33,855 nt of DNA from SIG437 sp045648985 (GCA_045648985.1 JAZROZ010000021.1:1-33855), one strand, 5' to 3'. Positions 14,805-23,339 are shown, counted from the stretch's first letter. Notes: generated from the letters alone by a model not told the origin. Numbers and translations: made by a program.

Positions 14805-14966
14805 AGCCAAGTCAAGTAAATATTTTAACTCATAAGCGTGCATAGTATTTGTAAAAAGATGCAGGCTTTATTAAAGTATGCTTATGGGTATAAGTTTACT
14901 TGGCTTGGCAGCTGTGGAGCTTGCATCCTTTTAGTGCGTAGCTCTATAGCGGCTGCGCACTTTTTT
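14805..14966 (+). ncRNA. Structured ~160-nt RNA with long hairpin, pseudoknot and terminator
   Basis: Pairing seen by eye: P1, 15 bp, 14806-14820 with 14895-14909 (one G-U); P2, about 13 bp, 14828-14840 with 14877-14889 (several G-U), extendable by one pair at 14841/14876. The apical loop segment 14858-14868 pairs over 11 bp with 14917-14927, giving a pseudoknot. A terminator follows (14933-14961). The element has its own promoter and no ORF. I do not recognise the class; it lacks the tandem repeats of type III antitoxin RNAs and is far shorter than ROOL or GOLLD RNAs. Confidence 0.7.
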
Positions 14967-14970
14967 ATTT
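14933..14970 (+). terminator. Terminator of the structured RNA
   Basis: 10-bp arms (14933-14942, 14952-14961, one G-U) and a run of six or more T. Ends the small RNA upstream of the membrane protein gene. Confidence 0.85.
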
Positions 14971-15050
14971 ATAAATATTTTGCAAGGAGGGTAGACGATA
15001 CATAATTATAAATAAATGAGTGGCAAATATCATTGAAAAGAGGAATAGTT

Positions 15051-15443
15051 ATGTATTATGAAGAAACCACAAGAATAAGCTTATTTTTTAAAATTGCAAT
15101 AGCAATAGTATTAATTATTGGCATAATTGGCGGTATATGTTTAGGATGTGTCTTTGATAAGCCTTCGAAGGAAGCGCTTCGTGCTATTGAAGCGTTGGAG
15201 GAAGCGGAAAGAAATCCATATAAGTATGATACTTTAGAGCGTATTAGATTTGAAGAAAAGTTAAATGATACCAGTTGGACGAGTGCGAGCATAGGAGCTA
15301 TGCTTGGGATGTGGGGAATAAGTGCGATATCGGCATTGCTCTTATATGCTAAGAAATGTCAGATTGAAATGATGGATGATATGGTAGGAATACTTAAGAA
15401 TATAGAAAGTCCTGAAAAGATGGAAGAAGAAAAAGAAGAATAG
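15051..15443 (+). CDS. Two-segment membrane protein of unknown function (prophage-inserted)
   Basis: ATG 15051 is chosen because AGAGGA lies at 15039-15044; a TTG at 15033 is the in-frame alternative. The 130-residue product has a first membrane segment at about residues 14-36 (IAIAIVLIIGIIGGICLG), an acidic soluble loop, a second segment at about 80-100 (IGAMLGMWGISAISALLLYA) and a charged tail. No family was recognised. It lies between two terminators and after the structured RNA, not in the usual siphovirus gene order, so it is likely a lysogenic-conversion gene. Candidate roles are superinfection exclusion or a host-envelope effect; neither is shown. Confidence 0.72.
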   Translation: MYYEETTRISLFFKIAIAIVLIIGIIGGICLGCVFDKPSKEALRAIEALEEAERNPYKYDTLERIRFEEKLNDTSWTSASIGAMLGMWGISAISALLLYAKKCQIEMMDDMVGILKNIESPEKMEEEKEE

Positions 15444-15454
15444 CTAAAAAATAA

Positions 15455-15488
15455 AAAGGCATTATGCTACAGCATAGTGCTTTTTTTA
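15455..15488 (+). terminator. Terminator after the membrane protein gene
   Basis: 9-bp arms (15459-15467, 15472-15480, one G-U), TACA loop and seven T. It closes the inserted unit. Confidence 0.85.
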
Positions 15489-15515
15489 TGCAAAGGGGGC
15501 GGTTTTATTTAGATA

Positions 15516-15665
15516 ATGATTGAGAAAATAAAATGTCCGCACTGTGGTTATAAAATGCCCCTTTTTAAAGATGAAACTGCGGTGTGTAGAGGAATATGGG
15601 TTAAATGCAAAAACCCAAAATGTAAACGTAAATTTGAAATAAAAATCGAGTGCCAGGACGATTAG
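15516..15665 (+). CDS. Zinc-ribbon protein, Com-like (49 aa)
   Basis: ATG 15516, stop 15663-15665. Short protein with CPHC near the start and C..PKC (KCKNPKCKRKF) near residues 31-36, a four-cysteine zinc ribbon. Similar small zinc-ribbon proteins occur in many Clostridia prophages and resemble phage Mu Com, which controls translation of the adjacent mom mRNA. AAAGGGGG lies 16 bases upstream, a somewhat long spacing. Its target here is unknown. It sits just before the tape measure gene. Confidence 0.65.
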   Translation: MIEKIKCPHCGYKMPLFKDETAVCRGIWVKCKNPKCKRKFEIKIECQDD

Positions 15666-15707
15666 TTGAGTGCCAGTGATTTTCACATATAAAAGAGGTG
15701 AAATACA

Positions 15708-18700
15708 TTGGCAAATGATAGTGTAATAGTTAGAATTGATGGTGATGATAAAGGGTTTAAAAAAGCTTTATCAGGAATAGAAAAGACAGCCGTAAAGAGT
15801 CTTGGTGTTGTTGTAAAAGGCATAGGAGTAACATCTGCAGGGATATCTGCTCTTGCCGGCCTTGCAATAAAAAGTTTTAAAGATTATGAACAGCTTGTAG
15901 GCGGAATAGACACATTATTTGAGTCGAGCAGTAAAAAGGTTCAGCAAAATGCTGCTAAGGCCTATAAGACTGCAGGAATGTCTGCAAATGACTATATGCA
16001 GATGACAATGAGTTTTTCTGCATCGTTAAAACAGAGCTTTGAGGATACAGCTGAAGGTATAGACAAAGCGGCAGACGTTGCTGATATGGCAATCAGTGAT
16101 ATGTCTGATAATTCTAACAAAATGGGAACCGATATGGAACTCATTAAGAATGCATATCAGGGTTTTGCTAAGCAGAATTATACAATGCTTGATAACTTAA
16201 AGCTTGGATATGGCGGTACAAAAACCGAAATGGAACGGCTCTTAGCCGATGCACAAAAGCTTTCAGGGGTTAAGTATAACATTAATAATTTAGCAGATGT
16301 ATATAATGCAATTCATGTTATACAAACGGAGCTTGGTATAACAGGCACAACTGCAAAAGAGGCAGCAAGTACTATTGAAGGCTCTGTCAATATGATGAAA
16401 GCATCATATAGCAATCTTATGACAGGCTTAGCAGATGATAATGCTGACTTCGATAAGCTTTTAGATGAATTTATCGACAGTATTCTTGTTGTGGGAGATA
16501 ATATTCTTCCAAGAATTAAGACTACTATTGAGGGAATAGGCGAATTTGTTTCTAAAGCAGCTGCAGAACTTCTTCCTGAAGTTGCAGAGCTGCTCATTGA
16601 CACACTTCCATCACTTTTATCTTCTGTTGGAAAATTAGCAGAAGGTATGGGAGATGCTTTAATTGATTGTTTTGACCAGGTCGCCGAAAATGCACCTGAA
16701 ATTGTTGATGCTGCAGTTGAAGTTGTTGAGTCTTTTGTAGAGGGGCTTGTAAAGGCTACACCGAAGCTCCTTGATGCTGCAGGAGATATGATTGCAAGCT
16801 TAGCTGATGCTTTAGGCGATGCCGTACCTATATTAAAGCCGGTAACATCTATAGTGGAAGTTTTGGGAGGGAATCTAAAGACTGTTGCACGTGTTGCTTT
16901 AGCAGCTGTAAGTGCTTTTAAAGCATTTACTATTATTCAAACTGTTACGGCAGCTGTTAAGGGTCTCGTTGCCACATATCAGACTGCTAACCTGCAGCTT
17001 GGTTTATATACGGCACAATTAGGTGTGTCAAAGATTGCAAACTTAGCAGATTTGGCAGCACTTTCTGCAAAAGAGATTGTTGTTGGAGTCTTAACAGGTA
17101 AAATAGGATTGGCTACTGCAGCACAATATCTTTGGAATGCTGCTATGAGTGCAAATCCTATAGGATTAGTTATAACACTTGTCGCTGCTTTATCAACAGG
17201 GATAGGCGTACTTATTGCCACTCAGAACAAAGAGAAAACACAGTTGCAATTATTGGCTGAGGAAAGCCAAAGAGCGACAGAAAAAGCCAGAGAACAGGCA
17301 GAGGCATATGATAAATTAAAAGAGTCTCAAGAAGAACAAATATCTTCAGACCTTGCACAAATATCCAACCTTAAGTTACTAAGTGATGAACTTGAGGGAT
17401 TAGCCAATGCAAACGGTCGTGTTGATGAGAGTAATCAAAAACGTGCTTCGTTTATTTTAAATGAATTAAATGAAGCAATGGGGACCGAATACAAGCTTGT
17501 TGACGGGCAAATTCAAAAGTATGCAGACTTATGTACCTCGATAGATACTTATCTGCAGAAAAAACAGGCACAAGTTTTTCTTGATGCCGCAGAAGAACGA
17601 TATAATACAGCCATTACGTCCATATCAGAGGCAAGGAAACAAAGTCAAAATGATTTATACAACATGAATCTTTTGCTTGCTGAATCTCAGGAAAAATTAG
17701 GCGATTCTTCTTTGACTCTTGGTGATATCTTGACATATACATCTCAAGACGTTAACAATTTGACGGAAGCAGAACAAAAAAAGCGTTGGGTGACAGAAGG
17801 ATTACTCGTTTCATTAGGTGAAACAGGAAAAGCCCTAATAGAAGCAGGAAATTCATATAATACAAATGCAGATAATGTAGCAACATGGTCACAGGACATA
17901 TCAGACTATTCAGCAGCTGTTGAAGCTTCATTGGCGGGAAATATAAATGAAGTTATAGCCATTTTAGATAAAGGCAACAATTCGGTTAAAACATCAACGC
18001 AGATAATGGCTGAACAATCTAAATTAACAAAAGAAGAGGTTGGAGAGAATTATGCTCTTGCTGTTGCCGGTGTAGAAGCTGCGTTCCTTGCTTATGAAAA
18101 GAATGCTAACTCGGCAAATAAACAAGCTTTATTATCGGCAATAGAATATGCTTCAAATCTGCGTAAGGCATATGAAGACGCAGGCGGCGCCATTGTTGAT
18201 GGTCAGGTTGAAGGGATGGACGGCAAAAAGATAGAGCTGAGCACTAAGGCTCTTGAGATTATGCAAGCTACAGCTTCAGCCTGTGGGGAAAGTAATGTTG
18301 ATTTTGTTGCATCAGGCAAAGATGCGGTTGCAGGAATTATAGCAGGTCTTGAGGATCCGGAAAGCAAGAGAAAACTTTATAATGCCGGTTATGCTTGTGG
18401 ATTAATTGAACTTCAGGGTCATGATGATGCTACGGGCAGAAACTCACCTGCAAAAGAATTTATATATTCTGCCAAAGATAGTGTCAGAGGTGTTGTATTA
18501 GGATTTAATAAAGGCAAAAAAGCTGTTTATAATTCAGGTTATGATTTGGCCAAAGAGGGTGTAGAAGGATACAATGACGGTCAGGATGCACACTCGCCTG
18601 CAAAAGAGTATGTTAAAGCTTCTAAAAACTCTGTTGATGGTCTTATAAAAGGCTTTGAAGATAATTCCGATAAGCTTTATAAAACACTTGATGATATAAA

Positions 18701-19661
18701 TGATGAGATGCTTCATGGCCAGGATGTATCGAATGAGAACCTTCTTGAAAGTGAGCAGGCTTATCTTGACGAAGCGTTAAAAAGAGAAAAGGATAAAAAT
18801 AAAACCTCTAAAGAGATAGCGGAAGAGATGGCCGACTGGAAGCTTGAAAAGCTCAAAGAAACAGCAGAAGCGGAAAGAAAAGTTTTAGAGGAAGAAAAGA
18901 AAAGCCACATTGATTATCTTAATGAGCGTGCTGGAGCCTATTATGATGCTTTAGAGGATATAGCGGATGCTCAGGATGAGTTTAATAAAAAACTGAATAA
19001 TGATGCTACATTATATACTGAGAAAAAGATTGTTTTTAAAGGTTTAGGGGAAAATGGACAGGATTTTGAATTTAAAGAATTTAATTTAGCAGACCTTTCA
19101 GAAGAAGCACAAAAAGCTGAAGAATATACAAATAAGCTTTTAGCCGTTAAAGCTCGAGGTGGAGTTCCTGATGAGTTCTTCTCTGAGCTTAGGGATATGT
19201 CAATAGAAGAGGGAAGTCTTTTTGCAGAGGCACTTTTAAAAGCTTCAGATGAAGAATTCCGGGCGTATATGGAAGACTGGGAAAAGCTTCGTGATGATAA
19301 TGAGTTCAGGTCAAAAGAAATCTTTGGTGATGATGTAAGCAAACTAAAAGAGGAATTTGATGAAGAGTGGGAGAGCGTTCCAGAAGAGTTTTTTGATTTA
19401 GGAGAAGATGCTTTAGAAAAATTCGGTGAGGGATTTATGAATCAGCTCTCAGGATTGATGTCTGAAATAAGAAGAAATATTGAAAGCAGCATGAGTGTAC
19501 TTTCTGTTTCTTATGGAACTCCGGGAGCTGACTCAGGTAGGTCTATTATAAACACATGGAACCCTACATATATCATTAATCCTTCACCGAAGGAAACTAC
19601 ATCACAGGCACTTATGAGTACAAGAGCTTATGATGAAGTGGAAAGGCAGAGAAAACAATGA
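15708..19661 (+). CDS. Tail tape measure protein
   Basis: 1317 residues, TTG 15708 with AAAGAGGTG upstream. The N-terminus carries the conserved TMP segment GGIDTLFESSSKKV (residues 64-77) and MTMSFSASLKQ. Hydrophobic stretches near 392-424 and 483-505 are the membrane-active middle part. Two related units around 911 and 961 share NSPAKEF / HSPAKEY and are followed by a long charged coiled coil (about 1005-1095). It sets tail length and is ejected with DNA. At roughly 0.15 nm per residue it predicts a tail near 200 nm. No lytic transglycosylase or peptidase domain was recognised. The stop overlaps the Dit start by 4 bases. Confidence 0.95.
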   Translation: MANDSVIVRIDGDDKGFKKALSGIEKTAVKSLGVVVKGIGVTSAGISALAGLAIKSFKDYEQLVGGIDTLFESSSKKVQQNAAKAYKTAGMSANDYMQMTMSFSASLKQSFEDTAEGIDKAADVADMAISDMSDNSNKMGTDMELIKNAYQGFAKQNYTMLDNLKLGYGGTKTEMERLLADAQKLSGVKYNINNLADVYNAIHVIQTELGITGTTAKEAASTIEGSVNMMKASYSNLMTGLADDNADFDKLLDEFIDSILVVGDNILPRIKTTIEGIGEFVSKAAAELLPEVAELLIDTLPSLLSSVGKLAEGMGDALIDCFDQVAENAPEIVDAAVEVVESFVEGLVKATPKLLDAAGDMIASLADALGDAVPILKPVTSIVEVLGGNLKTVARVALAAVSAFKAFTIIQTVTAAVKGLVATYQTANLQLGLYTAQLGVSKIANLADLAALSAKEIVVGVLTGKIGLATAAQYLWNAAMSANPIGLVITLVAALSTGIGVLIATQNKEKTQLQLLAEESQRATEKAREQAEAYDKLKESQEEQISSDLAQISNLKLLSDELEGLANANGRVDESNQKRASFILNELNEAMGTEYKLVDGQIQKYADLCTSIDTYLQKKQAQVFLDAAEERYNTAITSISEARKQSQNDLYNMNLLLAESQEKLGDSSLTLGDILTYTSQDVNNLTEAEQKKRWVTEGLLVSLGETGKALIEAGNSYNTNADNVATWSQDISDYSAAVEASLAGNINEVIAILDKGNNSVKTSTQIMAEQSKLTKEEVGENYALAVAGVEAAFLAYEKNANSANKQALLSAIEYASNLRKAYEDAGGAIVDGQVEGMDGKKIELSTKALEIMQATASACGESNVDFVASGKDAVAGIIAGLEDPESKRKLYNAGYACGLIELQGHDDATGRNSPAKEFIYSAKDSVRGVVLGFNKGKKAVYNSGYDLAKEGVEGYNDGQDAHSPAKEYVKASKNSVDGLIKGFEDNSDKLYKTLDDINDEMLHGQDVSNENLLESEQAYLDEALKREKDKNKTSKEIAEEMADWKLEKLKETAEAERKVLEEEKKSHIDYLNERAGAYYDALEDIADAQDEFNKKLNNDATLYTEKKIVFKGLGENGQDFEFKEFNLADLSEEAQKAEEYTNKLLAVKARGGVPDEFFSELRDMSIEEGSLFAEALLKASDEEFRAYMEDWEKLRDDNEFRSKEIFGDDVSKLKEEFDEEWESVPEEFFDLGEDALEKFGEGFMNQLSGLMSEIRRNIESSMSVLSVSYGTPGADSGRSIINTWNPTYIINPSPKETTSQALMSTRAYDEVERQRKQ

Positions 19662-20521
19662 TTACTTTAAAATATGAAAATAAATTAGGTATTCTTCGTT
19701 TTGGTGGGGGTAATAGCCCCTTCCCATATAAAATTATAAATATTGAGGGACTTTCCTTTGTCCCTAAACAGTACACAACCACTCAATATGCAAATATTCC
19801 TGGGCAAATTGCTACTGGCGGAATAGAGCCGGCAAGGACAATTACTATAAGTCTTGATATCCAAAAGTGTGATACTTTTACTATGGCAAATTTTAATCGA
19901 GTGTTGAGTGAACCGGGAGAACTATATATAAGCGCAGGACACAGGCGGAGAAAAATAAAATGCAGATGTGCAGATTTTGTACAGGACTCAAGAAGGAAGA
20001 TTTATCAACCTTTGGTAATTCAGTTTATGTGCGATGATCCTTTTTTTGAAGATTTTAATTCTACAAAACTCTCTCTTTTTGAAAGAAAGGATTTAATAAG
20101 CGGAACGTTTACCTTACCGTGTGTATTTACTAAGCGCATACATAGGGTAAATATCATAAATGCCGGTCAAAAAGAAACTGAACCATCTGTTATACTTTAT
20201 TGCAAATCACAAGGAGAAAACGAAAATTGTAATATAACTTTGACTAATCATACATCCGGAGTCAAGTTCATCCTCAATTACAAACTTAATAAAGGGGAAG
20301 AAGTTATAATAAATTTTGCCGACAGAACTATTAAAAGTAATATGAAAATGGAAAACAATAATGACGGGGATCTGATTGTGTATATGTCGAATGATTCTTT
20401 TTTGAGTAAGTTTAAACTTGTTCCTGGTGTAAATGACATTGAATGTATAATAGATGATCCAGGTTGTGATGCTTCGGCAGTATGTGAATATTCAAGTAAG
20501 TATATAGAGGCGGTGTATTAA
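19658..20521 (+). CDS. Distal tail protein (Dit)
   Basis: 287 residues, ATG 19658 overlapping the TMP stop. N-terminal Sipho_tail features (INIEGLSFVPKQY, IPGQIATGGIEPARTITISLDI, KIKCRCADF, YQPLVIQFMCDDPFF) form the ring-making half. The C-terminal half is a beta-sandwich that in other phages carries carbohydrate-binding modules. Hub between tail tube and tip. Its stop overlaps the next start by one base. Confidence 0.88.
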   Translation: MITLKYENKLGILRFGGGNSPFPYKIINIEGLSFVPKQYTTTQYANIPGQIATGGIEPARTITISLDIQKCDTFTMANFNRVLSEPGELYISAGHRRRKIKCRCADFVQDSRRKIYQPLVIQFMCDDPFFEDFNSTKLSLFERKDLISGTFTLPCVFTKRIHRVNIINAGQKETEPSVILYCKSQGENENCNITLTNHTSGVKFILNYKLNKGEEVIINFADRTIKSNMKMENNNDGDLIVYMSNDSFLSKFKLVPGVNDIECIIDDPGCDASAVCEYSSKYIEAVY

Positions 20522-21495
20522 TGTCAGATATACGAATATATGATTTTGAATTTAATCTTCTCAAAATATGCCACAATTATATTTCTTCAAACTGGAGTAT
20601 TTATTATAATGATGTTGGTTCTTTTGAGGCACATTTTCCTGTTACTGATGACGTATCAAAAGTACTTTTTTCAAATGATTATCTTGTTGCAGTGCAGGAC
20701 GGAAAGACAGCCATTGTTACCGGCAAGCAGGCAATAGATGAAATTGTAATTTATGGCCGAACACCTAATTGGCTTTTATCGAAGCGTATTACATTACCTT
20801 TTGGAGAGATTACAGGAACTGTTGAGGATTTAACAAGAAATGTCATATCAGAAACATATGGGCAAGATGTAATAGGAGTTACAAAGGGTATAATGTGGGG
20901 GGAACCTGCAGGAGTTACAGAGATGTTTTCTTTGAGCCGTACTGATGCAAAAACTACATTTGATATTGTTAAAGAATGTCTTAATAAGAATAAAGCAGGT
21001 CACAGACTCTTTTTTGATACTGTGCAAAAGGCATGGGTTTATACTGTAATCATGGGCCGAAGCTTACCACTTGTTGTATCAGAAGATAATTTGAACGCAC
21101 ATGATACTCAATATACAAGTGATTGCCTAGATTATTGTAGTGGCGGTTGGTTTAAGGAAGAACAACCAGAGGATCAAGAAGGAAACAAACCGGATCCAAT
21201 TTGGAAGTATATTGATAGTGATAGTACGAAAATGGGATTGTATAGATGGGACTGCACTCTCTCCGGAAGTGCTGAAAATGAAGCTTCGGATGAACTTGTC
21301 ACAAAAGCATACAACAGACAAATTTCCATGCAAACTCGCAATCTGGTATGGGGAAAAGATTATAAACTTGGTGATATTGTGACTGCAAAAATTATAAAAG
21401 GAGCTCTTGAGGTTACGGAGCAGAAGCGCATTAAGGGTGTGCATATATGGAGTGAATATGGCGATAGCGGAGAACAGCCAATATTTGAAGATTAG
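20521..21495 (+). CDS. Tail tip protein, ReqiPepy6 Gp37-like
   Basis: 324 residues, ATG 20521. Typical PF14594 pattern: DFEFNLLKIC.. NWSIYYNDVGSFEAHFP at the start, GRTPNWLLSKRI, an insertion with SLSRTDAKTTF, and at the end the VWGKDYKLGDIVTAKI strand. It is the tail-associated (Tal-like) tip. It lacks the C-terminal peptidase or fibre extension often seen in Tal proteins, and no fibre gene follows. Confidence 0.85.
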   Translation: MSDIRIYDFEFNLLKICHNYISSNWSIYYNDVGSFEAHFPVTDDVSKVLFSNDYLVAVQDGKTAIVTGKQAIDEIVIYGRTPNWLLSKRITLPFGEITGTVEDLTRNVISETYGQDVIGVTKGIMWGEPAGVTEMFSLSRTDAKTTFDIVKECLNKNKAGHRLFFDTVQKAWVYTVIMGRSLPLVVSEDNLNAHDTQYTSDCLDYCSGGWFKEEQPEDQEGNKPDPIWKYIDSDSTKMGLYRWDCTLSGSAENEASDELVTKAYNRQISMQTRNLVWGKDYKLGDIVTAKIIKGALEVTEQKRIKGVHIWSEYGDSGEQPIFED

Positions 21496-21505
21496 GAGGG
21501 ATAAT

Positions 21506-21964
21506 ATGGAAAAAATAGTACATAAAATGAATACTTTGTGGGGTGCGGTAGTGGCATTGTTTGCATCAACTATAGGTGAGTTTTGGTATTTGTTTGCTGC
21601 ATTTTTTATTTTAAATGTGGTTGACTATATTACCGGGATTTTAAAAGCAAAGCTTACACATACTGAAAATTCTAACAAGGGACTTAAAGGAATCGTAAAA
21701 AAGGTTGGTTACTGGGTTGTTATAGCAATAGCTTTTTTTGTTGCATTATCTTTTGAGCAAATGGGTGGGACTATTGGAATCGACTTAAAGTTTATAGAGA
21801 TTATAGGATGGTTTACATTAGCGACTTTTATTATCAACGAAATAAGAAGTGTTCTTGAAAATCTTATTGTGGTTGGAGTAGACGTACCACAGTTTTTGAT
21901 AAATGGGTTAGAAGTTGCAAATCAATTAGTAAAAGAAAAAACAGATAAATTTGAAAAGAAATAA
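21506..21964 (+). CDS. Phage holin (toxin secretion/phage lysis holin family)
   Basis: 152 residues from ATG 21506, chosen for the AGGAGGG at 21494-21500; the open frame runs further upstream into the tip gene without a ribosome site. Membrane segments about residues 10-38 (WGAVVALFASTIGEFWYLFAAFFILNV), 68-86 and 99-118, with VVDYITGILKAK as the family signature. It makes pores in the host membrane at lysis. No endolysin gene follows; a terminator closes the operon. Confidence 0.9.
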   Translation: MEKIVHKMNTLWGAVVALFASTIGEFWYLFAAFFILNVVDYITGILKAKLTHTENSNKGLKGIVKKVGYWVVIAIAFFVALSFEQMGGTIGIDLKFIEIIGWFTLATFIINEIRSVLENLIVVGVDVPQFLINGLEVANQLVKEKTDKFEKK

Positions 21965-21966
21965 TC

Positions 21967-22008
21967 AAAGGGGCAACAGTTGTATATGCTGTTGCCCCTC
22001 ATTTTTTT
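21967..22008. terminator. Bidirectional terminator between holin and XRE gene
   Basis: 10-bp arms GGGGCAACAG (21970-21979) and CTGTTGCCCC (21989-21998), T-rich on the + side and A-rich on the other. It separates the late operon from the convergent regulator. Confidence 0.88.
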
Positions 22009-22420
22009 ATGCAGTTGTTTTCTTTTGCTGACGCGCCCTTGCACGTATCCTTAAGAATTCGCAGAAATCTATAATTTGAATTTTATCTAAAGTAGATAAG
22101 TCTGATATATCTAAATAACCTTCTGGAGTAATATGTTTAGAGTTTTGCATTTTCCGATACAGGTATTCATTTATTTCATGGTTTTCATTTTCAATTCCAA
22201 GAACATAGTTCGCATCTACGTTAAAATAGTCAGCATATTTCTTTACCATTTCCATGCTCATTGCTCTTTGGCCGCTTTCATAATTTGATATGCAGCTCCG
22301 GGAGACGTAAAGGGCTTTTGCCATTTGCTCTTGAGTAAAGTTGATTGAGTTCCTTAATTCTTTTAGTCTTAGTTTTAATAAATTTTCCTGTTTTTCCGTA
22401 AGTAATCTTTTGCCGAACAT
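22007..22420 (-). CDS. XRE-family transcriptional regulator
   Basis: 137 residues. The start ATG (complement of 22418-22420) has AGGAG upstream on the minus strand; the open frame continues further but without a ribosome site. HTH at about 15-70 (NFTQEQMAKALYVSRSCISNYESGQ) in CI/SinR style, then a short C-terminal helical domain ending in a basic tail (RIRARARQQKK). Lies convergent with the holin gene, between the prophage and the tRNA genes. It may be a prophage repressor displaced from its usual place or a chromosomal regulator. Confidence 0.85.
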   Translation of the reverse strand: MFGKRLLTEKQENLLKLRLKELRNSINFTQEQMAKALYVSRSCISNYESGQRAMSMEMVKKYADYFNVDANYVLGIENENHEINEYLYRKMQNSKHITPEGYLDISDLSTLDKIQIIDFCEFLRIRARARQQKKTTA

Positions 22421-22441
22421 TTCTGTCACTCCTGTTGTTGT

Positions 22442-22460
22442 CAAATTTTGTCGCAATTTG
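22442..22460. promoter_or_regulatory. Possible operator upstream of the XRE gene
   Basis: A perfect inverted repeat CAAATT-N7-AATTTG lies 22 bases before the XRE start codon. Size and position suit an autoregulatory site for an XRE dimer. Inference only. Confidence 0.3.
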
Positions 22461-22632
22461 AATTTAACAATAAACGGAACAACAATTCTACAAATGATAC
22501 AATTAGAAACAAATGCTTCTGAAATTGTGTCAAAGATAGATATTTGTAAAAGATTACTACACATTTTTTACACATTTTTATATGTATTTTTTTGTATTTT
22601 GTTGTAAAAATTTGCAACTTTGAAAATAGAAA

Positions 22633-22676
22633 AAACCCACATAAACACTGCATTTAATCAGTATTTATGTGGGTTT
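22633..22676. terminator. Terminator of the tRNA-Ser operon (minus strand)
   Basis: 13-bp perfect arms (22633-22645, 22664-22676) with further pairing inside, and a T run when read on the minus strand just past the 3' end of tRNA-Ser(GCU). Confidence 0.88.
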
Positions 22677-22682
22677 CTCGCT

Positions 22683-22774
22683 TGGCGGAGAAGGAGGGAT
22701 TTGAACCCTCGCGCCAGTTTCCCGACCTACACCCTTAGCAGGGGCGCCTCTTCGGCCAACTTGAGTACTTCTCC
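22683..22774 (-). tRNA. tRNA-Ser(GCU)
   Basis: 92 nt on the minus strand, with encoded CCA. Acceptor GGAGAAG pairs with CTTCTCC, anticodon loop CTGCTAA (GCU), long variable arm as in serine tRNAs, T-loop TTCAAAT. Its 3' end faces the prophage, so it is a possible integration site. Confidence 0.95.
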
Positions 22775-22815
22775 AAGCTGCGAATTTACGCAAAAAATAT
22801 CTATAAATAAAAAAA

Positions 22816-22902
22816 TGGCGGAGAGGGTGAGATTCGAACTCACGGTGCTCTCGCATCACTGGTTTTCAAGACCAGCTCCTTAAACCGCTCGGACACCTCT
22901 CC
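22816..22902 (-). tRNA. tRNA-Ser(UGA)
   Basis: 87 nt on the minus strand with encoded CCA. Acceptor GGAGAGG pairs with CCTCTCC, anticodon loop TTGAAAA (UGA), long variable arm, T-loop TTCGAAT. First gene of the two-tRNA operon, 41 bases before tRNA-Ser(GCU). Confidence 0.95.
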
Positions 22903-22928
22903 GTGTGTTGTCATTTGCAACGTATTAT

Positions 22929-22957
22929 AGTATAACAATAATCTCTTTGTTTGTCAA
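22929..22957 (-). promoter_or_regulatory. Promoter of the tRNA-Ser operon
   Basis: On the minus strand TTGACA (complement of 22952-22957), 17-base spacer, TATACT (complement of 22929-22934), 27 bases before the tRNA. Near-perfect sigma-A promoter. Confidence 0.85.
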
Positions 22958-23034
22958 GTACTTTATTAAAATTTTTTTCGTTTTTTTTATATTCTTGATT
23001 TAAATGAGCAATCTGTAAGAGAAATATGATTATA

Positions 23035-23063
23035 TTGACAAGTTTTGCCTTTGATGGTATAAT
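23035..23063 (+). promoter_or_regulatory. Promoter of the PspC gene
   Basis: TTGACA (23035-23040), 17 bases, TATAAT (23058-23063): a perfect sigma-A consensus, 74 bases before the ATG. Confidence 0.9.
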
Positions 23064-23137
23064 ACCCATAACAAATGTTTATACGTACAATATATAGATG
23101 ATATTATTAAATCCAATAATTTGTAGGGGGAAAATAT

Positions 23138-23326
23138 ATGAAAAAGAGATTATACAAATCAATAACTGACAAAAAACTTTGTGGAGTATGTGCAGGTGTT
23201 GCTGAATATTTTGAAATTGACCCAACAATAATAAGACTTGCATGGGTTGCATTTACACTGCTTGGTGGATGTGGTATTATAGCATACATTATAGCAGCTA
23301 TTGTTATGCCTACTCCGGAAGAATAA
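23138..23326 (+). CDS. PspC-domain membrane protein
   Basis: 62 residues, ATG 23138 behind GTAGGGGG. A single PspC domain: KRLYKSITDKKLCGVCAGVAEYF, then DPTIIRLAWV and one long membrane helix (VAFTLLGGCGIIAYIIAAIVM). Stand-alone PspC proteins are common in Firmicutes and relate to envelope stress. Probably co-transcribed with the thioesterase gene 13 bases downstream. Confidence 0.92.
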   Translation: MKKRLYKSITDKKLCGVCAGVAEYFEIDPTIIRLAWVAFTLLGGCGIIAYIIAAIVMPTPEE

Positions 23327-23339
23327 TTTTGGAGGAGTA

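Larger units (their letters stand above)
1..22005 (+). mobile_element. Siphovirus-type prophage, structural half (left end outside window)
   Basis: A continuous + strand run of DGR, terminase, portal, capsid, connector, tail and holin genes in the usual order of Firmicutes siphoviruses. The left end, where an integrase and early genes would be expected, is outside the window. The right limit is placed after the holin terminator. It could lie further right, up to the 3' end of tRNA-Ser at 22683, which would bring the minus-strand XRE gene into the element. No integrase, endolysin, portal-adjacent protease or long tail fibre is seen inside the window. Confidence 0.9.

Noticed and set aside
14805..14966. 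Type III toxin-antitoxin RNA
   Set aside because: No tandem repeats in the RNA and the next gene is a membrane protein, not a ToxN-like RNase.
16313..17221. Minus-strand ORFs inside the tape measure gene
   Set aside because: Low-complexity Ser/Ala-rich shadows of the coding strand without ribosome sites.
21407..21505. Longer holin start inside the tip gene
   Set aside because: No ribosome site there; AGGAGGG before ATG 21506 gives the normal holin N-terminus.
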